Of a stretch of DNA of 62,481 bases, positions 43,643-52,717 are shown one piece after another (the first letter of the stretch is position 1; the number at the start of each line of letters is the position of its first letter). This DNA comes from Opitutales bacterium. Lineage in GTDB: Bacteria; Verrucomicrobiota; Verrucomicrobiia; Opitutales; Oceanipulchritudinaceae. The translations under genes were made by a program, and so were the position numbers. The notes beneath the pieces are model-generated. The model saw only the letters and a list, made by a program, of their open reading frames with translations, did not search any database and was not told the DNA's origin. The stretch lies in NCBI GenBank assembly GCA_016928295.1, contig JAFGLA010000065.1, positions 1-62,481 of the forward strand, written 5' to 3'.

Positions 43643-45820
43643 TTACAGACTCATGTCACTTTTTAGCTGATTCATTGCCGAAGTCCATTCGGTGGCTGTC
43701 AGATTGCGGAAGTTGATGCGGCGGTAAGTGCGCGTGTTTGGCGTGCCGGGCGGGTAGTTGCCCTCTGCAAAAAGAGTGTTGAAGCCCCAGTTGCGCGAGG
43801 GCGCGTCATACACATCGCTAAGCCCCCAGCGGTCGCATGACGCCTCGCTTTCAAACAGCGACACCATGGACCCACGGTAAAGAAGCGTTGTGTTCCAGTC
43901 CTCGAGGAAACGGGGGAAGTTTTCCACCCCGCCGCTGTATGCGTTGTTGTTGTTCTTGTCCGAAGGAACAAGCCCCGTGAGAATCGCGGCTGATACCTCT
44001 GTGAGCGTCGAGGCAACTCGGTTTGACATGCTCTTTGCGCTGTTGGCGTCGTTCCAGTTGTTGCTCAAAATGACGATTGCATCCGCGGCCAGCGCGGCAG
44101 GCGGTTCGCTCGTTTTGTCAGGATCGGTTGCGCTGCCCGTGGAGCTGCTTCCGTCCGCGTTGTAGTTGCCCTGAACGTAAAGGACGTTGTTTGTTGCGAT
44201 GGTTGTTCCGCGTACCGTGCTGAACGCGCCGACGTTCGGGTTTGCAGGGTCGGGGATGCCCGGCGTTGACGATGTGGATTTGGCGTTAACCAGCTTGACA
44301 CCGGTGCCGTCAACCGCGCGCCTTATCCCGTCTTTCCCACCGCTGTCGGACCCGCTATACGGCCATTCGACATACACGATGCCGTTCCACCATTTCTCAG
44401 GTTCCAGCCCGCCCCACATGGAAGGATCGTTGGCATGGATGGCGTCTCGCAGTTTTCCCATGTCGATTTGAAGAATGTCCACTCCCTCTGCCCGCCTTTT
44501 GTCGTAAAGGCCGCTGGTTACGGTAGTCGTGCCGTAGTAATAATAGGACTGGTAGTTTTTTATCTCGATGAAAGATGTGCCGGTGAACGTGAGGGTAGTC
44601 ATTTGCGGGACGGTGCCGCTGTAAACCAAATCTCCGTTCACGTCCCTTTCAGGCGTCTTGATGGTGTAGCTCGTGATGCCGGAAGAGTCCGTGCTGACGC
44701 TGATGTAGAGGCCCGCCTGATAGGAATACTTCTGCTTCTCGATGTTATCATCGACGGTGCCGTTGTAGTCCAAGGGCATAATCATGTTGTAGCCATAGTT
44801 CAGTGCATCGTCCAAGGCCGCTGTGTCCGGATCGTTGCGCTGATAGCTCGGTAGGGCAACGGCGTTGTTGGCCTGTATTCCGTGCGAGGCGTCCTGAACG
44901 TTGCCGTCCCAACGCTGGGAGCTTACGCTGCGCCAGTCGTCCATGGTGCTTTCATACCAGCCGCCGGATCTTTTCATCGTCACCTGATTTCCGTCGCCAT
45001 CGACAAAAGTCACGTCGCCCGAAGAAGTGGATTCGCTGATGCCCGCGTATCTGCCGTGATACAGGTCGCCAGTCGCGGATACGTTCTTTTTGAAATTGAG
45101 TGAATTGTTCGACTGAACGTAAAGATCTCCGTTCGCGTGTACGGCACCTACGATGTTCATCGTAGGCCCCGGGGCGATTTCCATGTCCATATTGTAGAAA
45201 ATCGCGTGGGCGAAAAGCGGAGCGTCTCGCACCTGAAACTCTTCCGAGCAGTAGGCTGTAATCTGTCGCCCCCTTGCGTCTTCCACCGTTGCCTTGCCAT
45301 AGACGAGCACTTCGCGCACTAGCACCATCTTGTCCTTGAGCGGATCGTATTCGTTGCCCGGAGTCTGGCTGCTGATGAATTTCCAAGTGCCTCCTGGGAC
45401 GGTTCCGCCGATAATTTCCGTATCGTAAGTGCCCCATTCACTGAACGCGTTGTAGGGCTTGCCGGGCATCACAAGGTTGCTGTTGGCAAAAAGGGTGTAG
45501 AAGGAGTCAGGCAGCGTGAGCGGGGAGCATCCGGAGCGCGGAGCCAGCGTGTCCGAAGGGAAGGCCATTGTGGAGTCAAAGCGTTTGGACAGGTCTGCAA
45601 AGCCGTATTCCACGACGGCCTCGGCGGCGTTGCGCGCCTCGACAAGCAGTGCCGCGTCGTTGTTGAGGCGCAGTTCTCCGACGGCTATCTTCATCGTGCT
45701 GGCCGCCACCATGGCGACGCTCGTGCCGATGATGAACACTGCGGCCAGTGCCGAGCCTTTCTTTGAGAGCAGTGCCTTGCGAGTTGTGCTCTTTGCCTTT
45801 TCTTTTGCGCTCTTTTTCAT
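43643..45820 (-). CDS. PilX-like pilus-assembly protein, large
   Basis: 725 residues. The N-terminus (KKGSALAAVFIIGTSVAMVA, then ELRLNNDAALLVEARNAAEA) is the PilX/PilW-type transmembrane helix of non-classical pilin-like proteins; the following 650 residues are exported, rich in Ser, Thr, Tyr and Asn, with no clear domain. Three bases separate it from the preceding prepilin gene. Probably a minor component or tip of a type IV pilus or type II secretion pseudopilus, with a much larger head than usual PilX. Confidence 0.6.
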   Translation of the reverse strand: MKKSAKEKAKSTTRKALLSKKGSALAAVFIIGTSVAMVAASTMKIAVGELRLNNDAALLVEARNAAEAVVEYGFADLSKRFDSTMAFPSDTLAPRSGCSPLTLPDSFYTLFANSNLVMPGKPYNAFSEWGTYDTEIIGGTVPGGTWKFISSQTPGNEYDPLKDKMVLVREVLVYGKATVEDARGRQITAYCSEEFQVRDAPLFAHAIFYNMDMEIAPGPTMNIVGAVHANGDLYVQSNNSLNFKKNVSATGDLYHGRYAGISESTSSGDVTFVDGDGNQVTMKRSGGWYESTMDDWRSVSSQRWDGNVQDASHGIQANNAVALPSYQRNDPDTAALDDALNYGYNMIMPLDYNGTVDDNIEKQKYSYQAGLYISVSTDSSGITSYTIKTPERDVNGDLVYSGTVPQMTTLTFTGTSFIEIKNYQSYYYYGTTTVTSGLYDKRRAEGVDILQIDMGKLRDAIHANDPSMWGGLEPEKWWNGIVYVEWPYSGSDSGGKDGIRRAVDGTGVKLVNAKSTSSTPGIPDPANPNVGAFSTVRGTTIATNNVLYVQGNYNADGSSSTGSATDPDKTSEPPAALAADAIVILSNNWNDANSAKSMSNRVASTLTEVSAAILTGLVPSDKNNNNAYSGGVENFPRFLEDWNTTLLYRGSMVSLFESEASCDRWGLSDVYDAPSRNWGFNTLFAEGNYPPGTPNTRTYRRINFRNLTATEWTSAMNQLKSDMSL

Positions 45821-45823
45821 CGT

Positions 45824-46513
45824 TTATCCTCTGGGAGATACGGTGAAGTTGTAAGTGTCGCTGATTCGGCGGGCGTTGTTGCCCCTGTACAGCTCCGCCT
45901 TTATCATGATGCTGCGGTCGAAGAAGTTGTAGAACAGCTTCCCGTCCGCCATGCCTCGGGAAAGCTCCCATACCTGATCGTAGTCGCCGCTGGCGGATAG
46001 GTGCGCAATGAGCGATTCGGGCGTATTTGTCAGAGTGTTCTTATAGTTGCTGCTGCTATAAACTATTTCAAAGCGGTAAACCGGCCCAGTGGCGTCGTCT
46101 CCGCTGCCATCTGGTTTGCGGAAGTAACCTACGAGGCGCGTGATGCACTCGGTGTCGTCCGGGTCGGGCCAGGGTTCCTGATAGATGAGCAGGAGAAAGT
46201 CACCCGATTCGCCGTCGCGCTTGCGATCGTCGCTGTCGTCCCTGTCCGCGAAGTCGAAGCTCTTGTAGATGTAGAACTGGTTGGCCGCGCGGGCGTAGTT
46301 TGTCATGTGCTGGGTGAACATGCGCACGTCGCGGTTGACGTCTATTTTCGCAGTGCTGTCGAAGAGCATGCGGGACGTTGCGAACGTGAACTGGAACAGA
46401 CCCATGAACACGAAGGCCGATATGGTCAGCGCAACCAGCAGTTCCGCGATGGTGAAGCCTTTGGGGCGTGCCTTTGCTGTTGTTTGAAGGGTGCTCATGC
46501 TGGGTGGCTCCAT
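45824..46513 (-). CDS. Prepilin with N-terminal methylation motif (PilW/GspJ-like)
   Basis: 229 residues (start at 46513 or at 46498). The class III signal KGFTIAELLVALTISAFVFM has the cleavage Gly, Phe+1 and Glu+5 for the prepilin peptidase. The rest is a globular pilin head (YFRKPDGSGDDATGPVYRFE). Second of three pilin-like genes in a row. Confidence 0.85.
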   Translation of the reverse strand: MEPPSMSTLQTTAKARPKGFTIAELLVALTISAFVFMGLFQFTFATSRMLFDSTAKIDVNRDVRMFTQHMTNYARAANQFYIYKSFDFADRDDSDDRKRDGESGDFLLLIYQEPWPDPDDTECITRLVGYFRKPDGSGDDATGPVYRFEIVYSSSNYKNTLTNTPESLIAHLSASGDYDQVWELSRGMADGKLFYNFFDRSIMIKAELYRGNNARRISDTYNFTVSPRG

Positions 46514-46525
46514 TGATAAAGGTAG

Positions 46526-47179
46526 CTAGAACGTGGGCACGTAGGAGCGTGCGCTGCGGATGCAGGCGTTTCTCTGGCGCGTGCTTCCGGGCTCGTTCCA
46601 GCGGTAGTGGACGGCGATTTCGAGCAGCTTTTCGCCTGTGCTGGCATAGGTGTTGTTTATTTCGACCATCACTTCGAGCGTCATCGTCTGGAGGACTACG
46701 TCGTTGTCGTCAGTGCGGATGGGGATGGTCTTGCTGACGTATTGGCCGATGTAGAGCGGGTCGTCCGTTCCCTGATTTATCATCGTCGGGATGGGCAGGG
46801 TGTTGTCCAACACGCAGGCCGCCAGCTCCTCGTACTCGATGGTCTTTATCTGCTCGATGTATCCCGTGGCGACGGTGAGCGCAGTGTTGCTGATTATTGC
46901 GCTCTGGGCCACTTTGCGCGCATACGCGCTGCTGGCCATGAACGCCGTGGCCATGATGCCAAGTAGTGCCATGGCAATCATGATTTCAGCAAGCGAGAAC
47001 GCGGCCTTGCCACTTGCGCTGACACATGCCGCACCCCTGTGACAGGGGCACTGCAAAACGGCTGCGGTCCCGCCGGAATGTGGGGAAGAGAGCAATCCCA
47101 TGTCGGACTGAGTTTTGATGTATTTCAAACTAACACCAGCCTTTGCGCGGCGCAATAGTTCCGCGTTGTACATGAGCAT
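46526..47179 (-). CDS. Prepilin-like protein (PilV/GspI-like)
   Basis: 217 residues. KAAFSLAEIMIAMALLGIMA is a prepilin-type helix with Glu at +5, although Ala replaces Gly at -1, as in some type II pseudopilins. The start may be at 47101 (MGLLSS) instead of 47179; either leaves an unusually long leader of more than 30 residues before the cleavage site. First gene of the pilin-like operon. Confidence 0.75.
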   Translation of the reverse strand: MLMYNAELLRRAKAGVSLKYIKTQSDMGLLSSPHSGGTAAVLQCPCHRGAACVSASGKAAFSLAEIMIAMALLGIMATAFMASSAYARKVAQSAIISNTALTVATGYIEQIKTIEYEELAACVLDNTLPIPTMINQGTDDPLYIGQYVSKTIPIRTDDNDVVLQTMTLEVMVEINNTYASTGEKLLEIAVHYRWNEPGSTRQRNACIRSARSYVPTF

Positions 47180-47202
47180 ATTAGCGTTGATTTTATGACA
47201 AA

Positions 47203-47240
47203 ATAGGGTGCGCAGCCCATGCCGGACTTGCGCACCCTAT
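47203..47240 (-). terminator. Rho-independent terminator of the DUF4139 gene
   Basis: Perfect 12-bp stem ATAGGGTGCGCA/TGCGCACCCTAT around a 14-nt loop, followed on the minus strand by TTTGTCA. It lies about 65 bp past the stop of the DUF4139 gene. Confidence 0.75.
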
Positions 47241-47304
47241 GATTATACCAGTCTGCCGTCGTTGGCGACGCGCTGGCATCCTTCCGAACTTGCGGGAAAG
47301 CTCC

Positions 47305-48915
47305 CTAGTAATTGCCGTTAATTGTCCAGTCCGCCGGGTAGCTGACGCGGAACTTTGTCGGCAGGTCCACGCTTTCCCCGGGCTTGAGGGTGATTTCCTG
47401 CTCGAAGAGGCCAGTCTCGCTGTCTGGCGTCAGCTTGGCCGGTTCGAGTAGCTTAACCTCGATTTTCTCGTCTTTGGAAATTGGAAGGCGGTCTTTTACG
47501 ACGATGCGCTGGGGCACGCTCATGCGGTTGCTGATCGTGTTGACGTAGTGGCGTTCCTCGACTCTTTTTGAGCCGAATATGCCGCTGTCCTTGCCTTTTT
47601 CGGCTATCGTCTTGCGCTTTACGATGATGTTCTGGTTTACGCCCAGGCCGATGGTGATTTCCTCGTTGGGGAGTGTTTCCTCGATCCGTCCCGTTCCGTT
47701 GGTGCTGCCGTCAACAATGGCCTGCATCTGCCCGCGCAAAAGTGGTAGGGGGAATGCGTTTTTCACCTTGCCGAGCAGGAAGGCGCTTTCCGCAGTCATC
47801 GGAATTGTTTCGCTGTGGAATGCGCAGTCCATGTCGCGCAGCATGATTGTGATGGATGTGGCCTTGTCTGCCGAGGGGATGCTTGTGCGGTCCTTGAGCG
47901 TCGCGCTGAAGCCTGTCATGGAGCTTGTCACGGTAACGGCGTTTGAGGCGTCTGCAAATGCTGCTCTTGCCTCCATGGGTGCCGCCATCATGGCGGACTC
48001 CATGCGGACTGACTTCATAATCATGTTGTCCCGCGCCATCGGCTCGACTTTGTGCAGGAACACGGGCCTTGGCTTGGTAGGCTCCGCACTGCGGGAAGGA
48101 CGGGCCGTTTCGAGCGTTACTAGCGCATTGTCCCAGTCCTCGCCGCTCTGCTGATACACGCTCGCTTTGTATTCCACGTTTAGCGTGCCCTGCTGCGTGT
48201 CGGCTTTGACGATGTAGAACGGCTCCCAGCGAGGCCCGTCTATGTAGTAACTGATTGTTCCGCTGCTTTTGCCGCCCGCCGATACCGCCTCGACAAGGTA
48301 TTCCGCGCAAGTGGCATCGTCCTTCTCGCGGGCGAGCTTCAGCTCCATGGCAAGAGCGTCTTTTTCGACGTCCAGAACGCGGATTTGCTCGTCTATGACG
48401 GTGGACTGTTCGAACGCCTCCTGCTGGGCTTTTTCGGCTTCCTCCATCGCCTCAAGGGCCTTGCTGTAAAGATCCAGACCGCTTTCCGCTATGCCGCGGT
48501 TTACGCTTGTCGCAAGGGCCTGCATCGAAGAGGCGCGCACGTTAAGCATCTTTTTCTTCTGAACCAGTGCGTCGCGCTTGCTTTCCAGCCCGCGCATACG
48601 CTCTTCGAGAGCCTTTACGCTGTCCGATTTGTCCGCAGGCGTCAGTTCGTTGTCGAAAGACACCGTGCCGATCGAAAGGGGAGTCCCCCCGCTTACGGAC
48701 AGCTGCACGCTGTCGGCGACCAGATAGCGCGGCAGCCCGTCAAAGCGCAGGCTGGTCTTTTCAGCGGCGTTCAGCTCTATCTCGAAGCTGCGCGTTACCT
48801 TTGCCATGCCTTGGTAAACGGTGACCGATGAAATGGTGGAATCGACGTTCACGCTTCCGGCGAAGAGTGGGTATGCAAAAGACATGCACAGTGTGATTGC
48901 TACGGGAGTTTTCAT
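47305..48915 (-). CDS. DUF4139 / mucoidy inhibitor-like exported protein
   Basis: 536 residues with a signal peptide (MKTPVAITLCMSFAYPLFAG). DUF4140 at the N-terminus (STISSVTVYQGMAKVTRSFE), then a coiled coil (about 90-215), then DUF4139 (ISYYIDGPRWEPFYIVKADT, ASVYQQSGEDWDNALVTLET, through TLKPGESVDLPTKFRVSYP). The family is named for MuiA, whose overexpression affects mucoidy; the biochemical role is unknown. Likely periplasmic. Single-gene transcript divergent from rpmF, with a strong terminator downstream. Confidence 0.9.
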   Translation of the reverse strand: MKTPVAITLCMSFAYPLFAGSVNVDSTISSVTVYQGMAKVTRSFEIELNAAEKTSLRFDGLPRYLVADSVQLSVSGGTPLSIGTVSFDNELTPADKSDSVKALEERMRGLESKRDALVQKKKMLNVRASSMQALATSVNRGIAESGLDLYSKALEAMEEAEKAQQEAFEQSTVIDEQIRVLDVEKDALAMELKLAREKDDATCAEYLVEAVSAGGKSSGTISYYIDGPRWEPFYIVKADTQQGTLNVEYKASVYQQSGEDWDNALVTLETARPSRSAEPTKPRPVFLHKVEPMARDNMIMKSVRMESAMMAAPMEARAAFADASNAVTVTSSMTGFSATLKDRTSIPSADKATSITIMLRDMDCAFHSETIPMTAESAFLLGKVKNAFPLPLLRGQMQAIVDGSTNGTGRIEETLPNEEITIGLGVNQNIIVKRKTIAEKGKDSGIFGSKRVEERHYVNTISNRMSVPQRIVVKDRLPISKDEKIEVKLLEPAKLTPDSETGLFEQEITLKPGESVDLPTKFRVSYPADWTINGNY

Positions 48916-49158
48916 GATTTATTGGGCCTGTTGTTGACGGGGATTCTCTTCGCGCGTTTACTTGGCTCAGGTAGTAGCGCGAGAGCGTTTTTTCATCATA
49001 CATGCTGTGACAGCCTTTTAAAGACTGCGTGCAGATTATTTTTCGTGTTTTTGCGGACTTGTGCCCTTTGATGTGTTTTTTCATTTGACCGCCGCCAGCG
49101 AAACGGTAGCGTTCTTCGTTTTTAACACGGAGCATAACTCCGACAAATACTTCCAGTC

Positions 49159-49338
49159 ATGGGACAGCCGAAACGCAAACAGTCTAAGCAGCGCAGCCAC
49201 AAGCGTCGTGGCGCTCACCAGTTCATCGCCCCCCAGATCGCTACCGATCCGACCGATGGCAGCGCCTTCATGCCTCACCGTGTAAACCCGACAAACGGGA
49301 TGTACCGCGGCAGGCAGGTTCTGGACGCCGAGGTTTAA
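49159..49338 (+). CDS. rpmF: 50S ribosomal protein L32
   Basis: 59 residues beginning MGQPKRKQSKQRSHKRRGAH. The basic N-terminus and the QVL segment near the end are standard for L32; the Cys pairs of zinc-binding L32 are absent, so this is the zinc-free form. It precedes plsX by 68 bp, the classic rpmF-plsX linkage. A small hairpin CGGAG/CTCCG lies in the leader at 49128-49142. Confidence 0.95.
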   Translation: MGQPKRKQSKQRSHKRRGAHQFIAPQIATDPTDGSAFMPHRVNPTNGMYRGRQVLDAEV

Positions 49339-49406
49339 TTTTCACCGCATCATGCCCATGGTGGCAGGCTGTTGGCGCACATGCGCGGCAGCAGCATACA
49401 AGTGCA

Positions 49407-50483
49407 ATGGCGGACGAAATATCGCGTACTATAGCAGTTGACGCTATGGGTTCCGACCGTGGACCCGAGGCTGTGGTCGAGGGCATTAAGATAGCTCTTG
49501 GCAATAGCGACGGAAAACTGTCGGTCACACTCACAGGACGTAGCGAGGAGCTGGAGCCATTGCTCAAAAAGCACGGCCTTTCCAATGACGAGCGCGTCAG
49601 TGTGATGCACTGCTCTGAAGTCATCGGCATGGATGAAAAGCCGATCAAGAGCATCAAGCAGAAGCGTGACTCAAGCCTTGTCCGTGCGGTGGAGCTTGTC
49701 AAACTTGGTGCCTGTCACGCCGCCGTTTCCTGTGGCAACACGGGCAGTCTGATGGCTTGCGGCACGATCAAACTCCGCCAGATGGCGGGGGTGGAACGTC
49801 CCGCGCTCGCATCGGTATGGCCGAGCCGTGAACAGCACTTCGTTATGCTCGACGTCGGGGCGAACCCCACGACAAAGCCGGAGCACCACGTCCACAACGC
49901 CATTCTAGGCAGCCACTTCTGCCGGCTCACCCTCGGGAGGGACAAGCCCCGCGTGGGCCTTCTTTCCATCGGGACGGAGGAGAGCAAGGGACATGAGCTT
50001 ATACAGTCCAGCAACGAAAAGCTGCGTTCAATCGGCGACTTGATAAACTATGTCGGTCCGATTGAAGGCTTTGACGTTTTTGAAAACAAGGTGGATGTAG
50101 TCCTTTGCGATGGATTTACGGGCAACGTGTTGCTCAAGACCTGCGAGGCACTGTTCAAGGCGTTCCGCTCCATCATGAAGGACGAGGTGAAGCGCAATCC
50201 GGTCCGCATGGCCGGCGCATTACTCATGCGCGGAGCCTTCAAGGACGTGAAACACCGCCTCGACCCCGACCGCTACTGCGGCGCACCGCTTCTTGGCCTT
50301 CAGGGCAACGTAATCAAGGCGCACGGTTCGGCTTCGGCAAACGCAATAGCTGCCGCCGTTCGCATAGCGGGAGAGTTTATCGAATACGACATGACGCGGC
50401 ACGCAGCCGAGGATATTTCCAAGGCGAACGCCTTGCTCGCAAGTGTCAAAAACGTACCCGTTGCGGAACCTGTCGAAGAATGA
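49407..50483 (+). CDS. plsX: Phosphate acyltransferase PlsX
   Basis: 358 residues. Family motifs: TIAVDAMGSDRGPEAVVEGI, AVSCGNTGSLMACG, MLDVGANPTTKPEH, GLLSIGTEESKG, LCDGFTGNVLLKT, and the C-terminal YCGAPLLGLQGNVIKAHGSA. It makes acyl phosphate from acyl-ACP for phospholipid synthesis at the membrane. It follows rpmF and precedes an exported protein and an RNase III-fold protein, without the usual fab genes. Confidence 0.96.
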   Translation: MADEISRTIAVDAMGSDRGPEAVVEGIKIALGNSDGKLSVTLTGRSEELEPLLKKHGLSNDERVSVMHCSEVIGMDEKPIKSIKQKRDSSLVRAVELVKLGACHAAVSCGNTGSLMACGTIKLRQMAGVERPALASVWPSREQHFVMLDVGANPTTKPEHHVHNAILGSHFCRLTLGRDKPRVGLLSIGTEESKGHELIQSSNEKLRSIGDLINYVGPIEGFDVFENKVDVVLCDGFTGNVLLKTCEALFKAFRSIMKDEVKRNPVRMAGALLMRGAFKDVKHRLDPDRYCGAPLLGLQGNVIKAHGSASANAIAAAVRIAGEFIEYDMTRHAAEDISKANALLASVKNVPVAEPVEE

Positions 50484-50518
50484 GCCTGTCACTTGGCCGT
50501 GCTGCGGGGAGATTAACC

Positions 50519-51046
50519 ATGAATAAGAGACTCTTTCGTATCATAGCCGTGTCGCTGATGTTGTTTTGCGGCGCTGGTCAACTTTCTGCCGAGACGGACT
50601 CCGGCACGGAGCTTCAGATTCGTCAGGCAATGGAGCGTTTCCCTGCTCTAATCGAGTTCGGAAAGCTCTACACGAACGGCTTTTACAATCTCAAATACGA
50701 GAATGGCCGCCACTATGTGGAGGTGCGCACCCTCATTCGTCCCTGTTACGAATTGGTAATGGTCGTGCCCGTATTTACGCCCCAATCCGGCAAGCCCCTC
50801 AGCCAGCAGGGCGCGGCGGAGGTGGAACTCTGGGCGATCAAGCGCATATACAGAAATCTCAGCGGGGTGTTGACCGTGGAGCGCGAGTATCCACAGCACA
50901 TAATTTCCGCCGCCGACTGGCTGAAAGTATACCAGAACAACGGGGACTTTTCGACTGTCGGCATAACGCTCATCCCGGGGATAGAGATTCAGGGCCTGCG
51001 CGACTATCGCGATCTCTTGCGCAAGGAAGCAAATGTCGGATGGTAA
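50519..51046 (+). CDS. Exported hypothetical protein
   Basis: 175 residues from ATG 50519, which has a GGGGAG sequence at a suitable distance and a signal peptide (LFRIIAVSLMLFCGAGQLSA). A much longer in-frame extension back to 50105 overlaps plsX and is not credible. The mature part (FGKLYTNGFYNLKYENGRHY, ELVMVVPVFTPQSG) suggests a small beta-rich periplasmic protein; family unknown. Overlaps the next gene by 14 bp. Confidence 0.7.
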   Translation: MNKRLFRIIAVSLMLFCGAGQLSAETDSGTELQIRQAMERFPALIEFGKLYTNGFYNLKYENGRHYVEVRTLIRPCYELVMVVPVFTPQSGKPLSQQGAAEVELWAIKRIYRNLSGVLTVEREYPQHIISAADWLKVYQNNGDFSTVGITLIPGIEIQGLRDYRDLLRKEANVGW

Positions 51047-51368
51047 GGCAGAACTGACCGTTCCGCCGGAGCCTTCAGACTACGCCCTCATTCGTGAACA
51101 GGCGTGGATAGGCGATGCGGTGCTGGGCCTCTTTGCAAGGCGCTGGATAGTGGCCAACTGTCCCTCAAGTGCGGATCGTTCGGACTTGTTCCGGCGCATG
51201 ACCTGCAACCAGTTCCTTACAGCGTTTGGCGAGCCGACGCATGTCGAGGCAAGAATCGGGCGCGTGTATGAGGCGCATGGCCTCGCCGCAGCCTTTGAAT
51301 ACATGGAGCGGGAGATACTTCCACTGTTCGTAAAACAGGAAGCCCGCCGCCACAGCGGACGCAGGTAA
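51033..51368 (+). CDS. RNase III-fold protein (Mini-ribonuclease III-like)
   Basis: 111 residues. EQAWIGDAVLGLF matches the GD-containing signature of RNase III folds, in the form of Mini-III (no Glu at the position before the aromatic), and VEARIGRVYEAHGLAAAFEY corresponds to the EA-IG helix with a conserved Glu. No double-stranded RNA-binding domain. In Firmicutes Mini-III trims 23S rRNA; here function is inferred. It overlaps the upstream gene by 14 bp, so the two are coupled. A single RNase III-fold gene near plsX replaces the rnc often found there. Confidence 0.75.
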   Translation: MSDGKAELTVPPEPSDYALIREQAWIGDAVLGLFARRWIVANCPSSADRSDLFRRMTCNQFLTAFGEPTHVEARIGRVYEAHGLAAAFEYMEREILPLFVKQEARRHSGRR

Positions 51369-51426
51369 AAGAAACGCGCCAAGCGTGGGGCAGTGCGCCT
51401 TCTGCAAATGCGCAGCGCCGTGAATC

Positions 51427-52623
51427 TTACTCCGATGCCGCACCGAGCAGGCGAACGCGCCTCTCTTTTTGCGGGAATTGCAGCGTGACTACCGTGCCCT
51501 TGCCCTTCTGGCTGTCTATGCCGATACGGCCCCCGTGGGCGCGCATAATGCGCTGCACCACCATCATGCCTAGGCCGTTGCCGCTCTTCTTTGTCGTGAA
51601 GTAGGGGCGGAATATTTTCGGCATGTCGTTCTGGTCTATGCCCTGGCCGTTGTCACCAATCTGCACGTAGGCAAACTGGTCGTCGCTGCGGGTGCGAATG
51701 CGTATGCTTCCGCACGTAGGGGTCGCGTCGCGCGCGTTCTTTATGATGTTGTAGAAGACCTGTTTTATCTGCCCCCTGTCTCCAAGGACTGTGGGCAGGG
51801 CGCTGTCCAGTTCGACATCCACGGAAAGGCCCGCGTCTGTAAGCTCCTGACCGAGAAATTCCAGCGATTCTTCCAGCACGCTGACAAGGTCCAGATCCGC
51901 AAAGTCCGGGTCCATCGGGCGAACCGCTTCGAGAAAGTGCTTTATTATGCCGTCCAGCCGCGCCACCTCGTCTCCGCACACGCTCAAGGCGCGCTCGATT
52001 TTTTCCTTTCTGGCGTCGTTTTCCAGTCTGGCAAGCTGCTTGCGGGCAAGCTGGAGGTGTATCGTGATGGAGTTTAAGGGGTTGCCAAGCTCGTGCGCCA
52101 CTCCGGCGGATAGGTCGATGATGCTTTGCACCTTTTCGCTCTCTATCATCTGGCGCGCGCTTTCCTTTTCCTCGGTAATGTCGGAAAGGATGACCGCGTG
52201 GCTGCGTTCGGACTCGTCGCGAGGGCTTGGGTCTTCGATGTTCAGGGGCACTATGTAGATGTGCAGCACCCGTTCGGCAGGGTAGCTTATCTCGACCTCC
52301 CGCGATATGCCCGACAGCTCGTGCAGCGCCCCGTCGTCGGCTAGATGCAGCGTGCGTGCTAATTCCGGCACCTGCTTCCAAAGCACGGCGCGTCCAACTT
52401 CCTTGAGCTGAAAGCCCAGCAGATTCGCAGCCGCCGAATTGGCGTAGTCGATTATGCCCCTGCGCCCGATGACCATGATGCCCTCCCGGATGGTGTTGAA
52501 CACCGTTTCAAGCAGGCGTCGCTCACGGGCCAGACGCTGTACCAAAATGGCCAGATTCTGCTGGTCCAGATCGTCCAGTCGGCCAAGTACGTTGTCCAGT
52601 GGGCTGCTTTTGCGAGGAGGCAT
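51427..52623 (-). CDS. PAS-domain sensor histidine kinase
   Basis: 398 residues, no transmembrane helix. PAS domain at about 40-150 (GIMVIGRRGIIDYANSAAAN), dimerisation and phosphorylation domain with GVAHELGNPLNSITIHLQLA, then HATPase_c with NIIKNARDATP, IGDNGQGID and GNGLGMMVVQRIMRAHGG. NtrB-like cytosolic kinase; no response regulator adjoins it. It lies between an RNase III-fold gene (converging) and the GH2 gene upstream, whose stop is 95 bp away. Confidence 0.92.
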   Translation of the reverse strand: MPPRKSSPLDNVLGRLDDLDQQNLAILVQRLARERRLLETVFNTIREGIMVIGRRGIIDYANSAAANLLGFQLKEVGRAVLWKQVPELARTLHLADDGALHELSGISREVEISYPAERVLHIYIVPLNIEDPSPRDESERSHAVILSDITEEKESARQMIESEKVQSIIDLSAGVAHELGNPLNSITIHLQLARKQLARLENDARKEKIERALSVCGDEVARLDGIIKHFLEAVRPMDPDFADLDLVSVLEESLEFLGQELTDAGLSVDVELDSALPTVLGDRGQIKQVFYNIIKNARDATPTCGSIRIRTRSDDQFAYVQIGDNGQGIDQNDMPKIFRPYFTTKKSGNGLGMMVVQRIMRAHGGRIGIDSQKGKGTVVTLQFPQKERRVRLLGAASE

Positions 52624-52717
52624 GGCTAATGACAGTGAGGAGAGTTCGTTTTCGGCAGCATAGCTTATGTAAGATGGAAGAAAAGAAAGACTATCGCAAT
52701 TGGCTGCGGAACCTTTC

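Noticed and set aside
50105..50518. Long N-terminal extension of the exported protein at 50519
   Set aside because: It lies wholly out of frame over plsX, which has unmistakable family motifs; the ATG at 50519 has a ribosome-binding-like sequence and a signal peptide.
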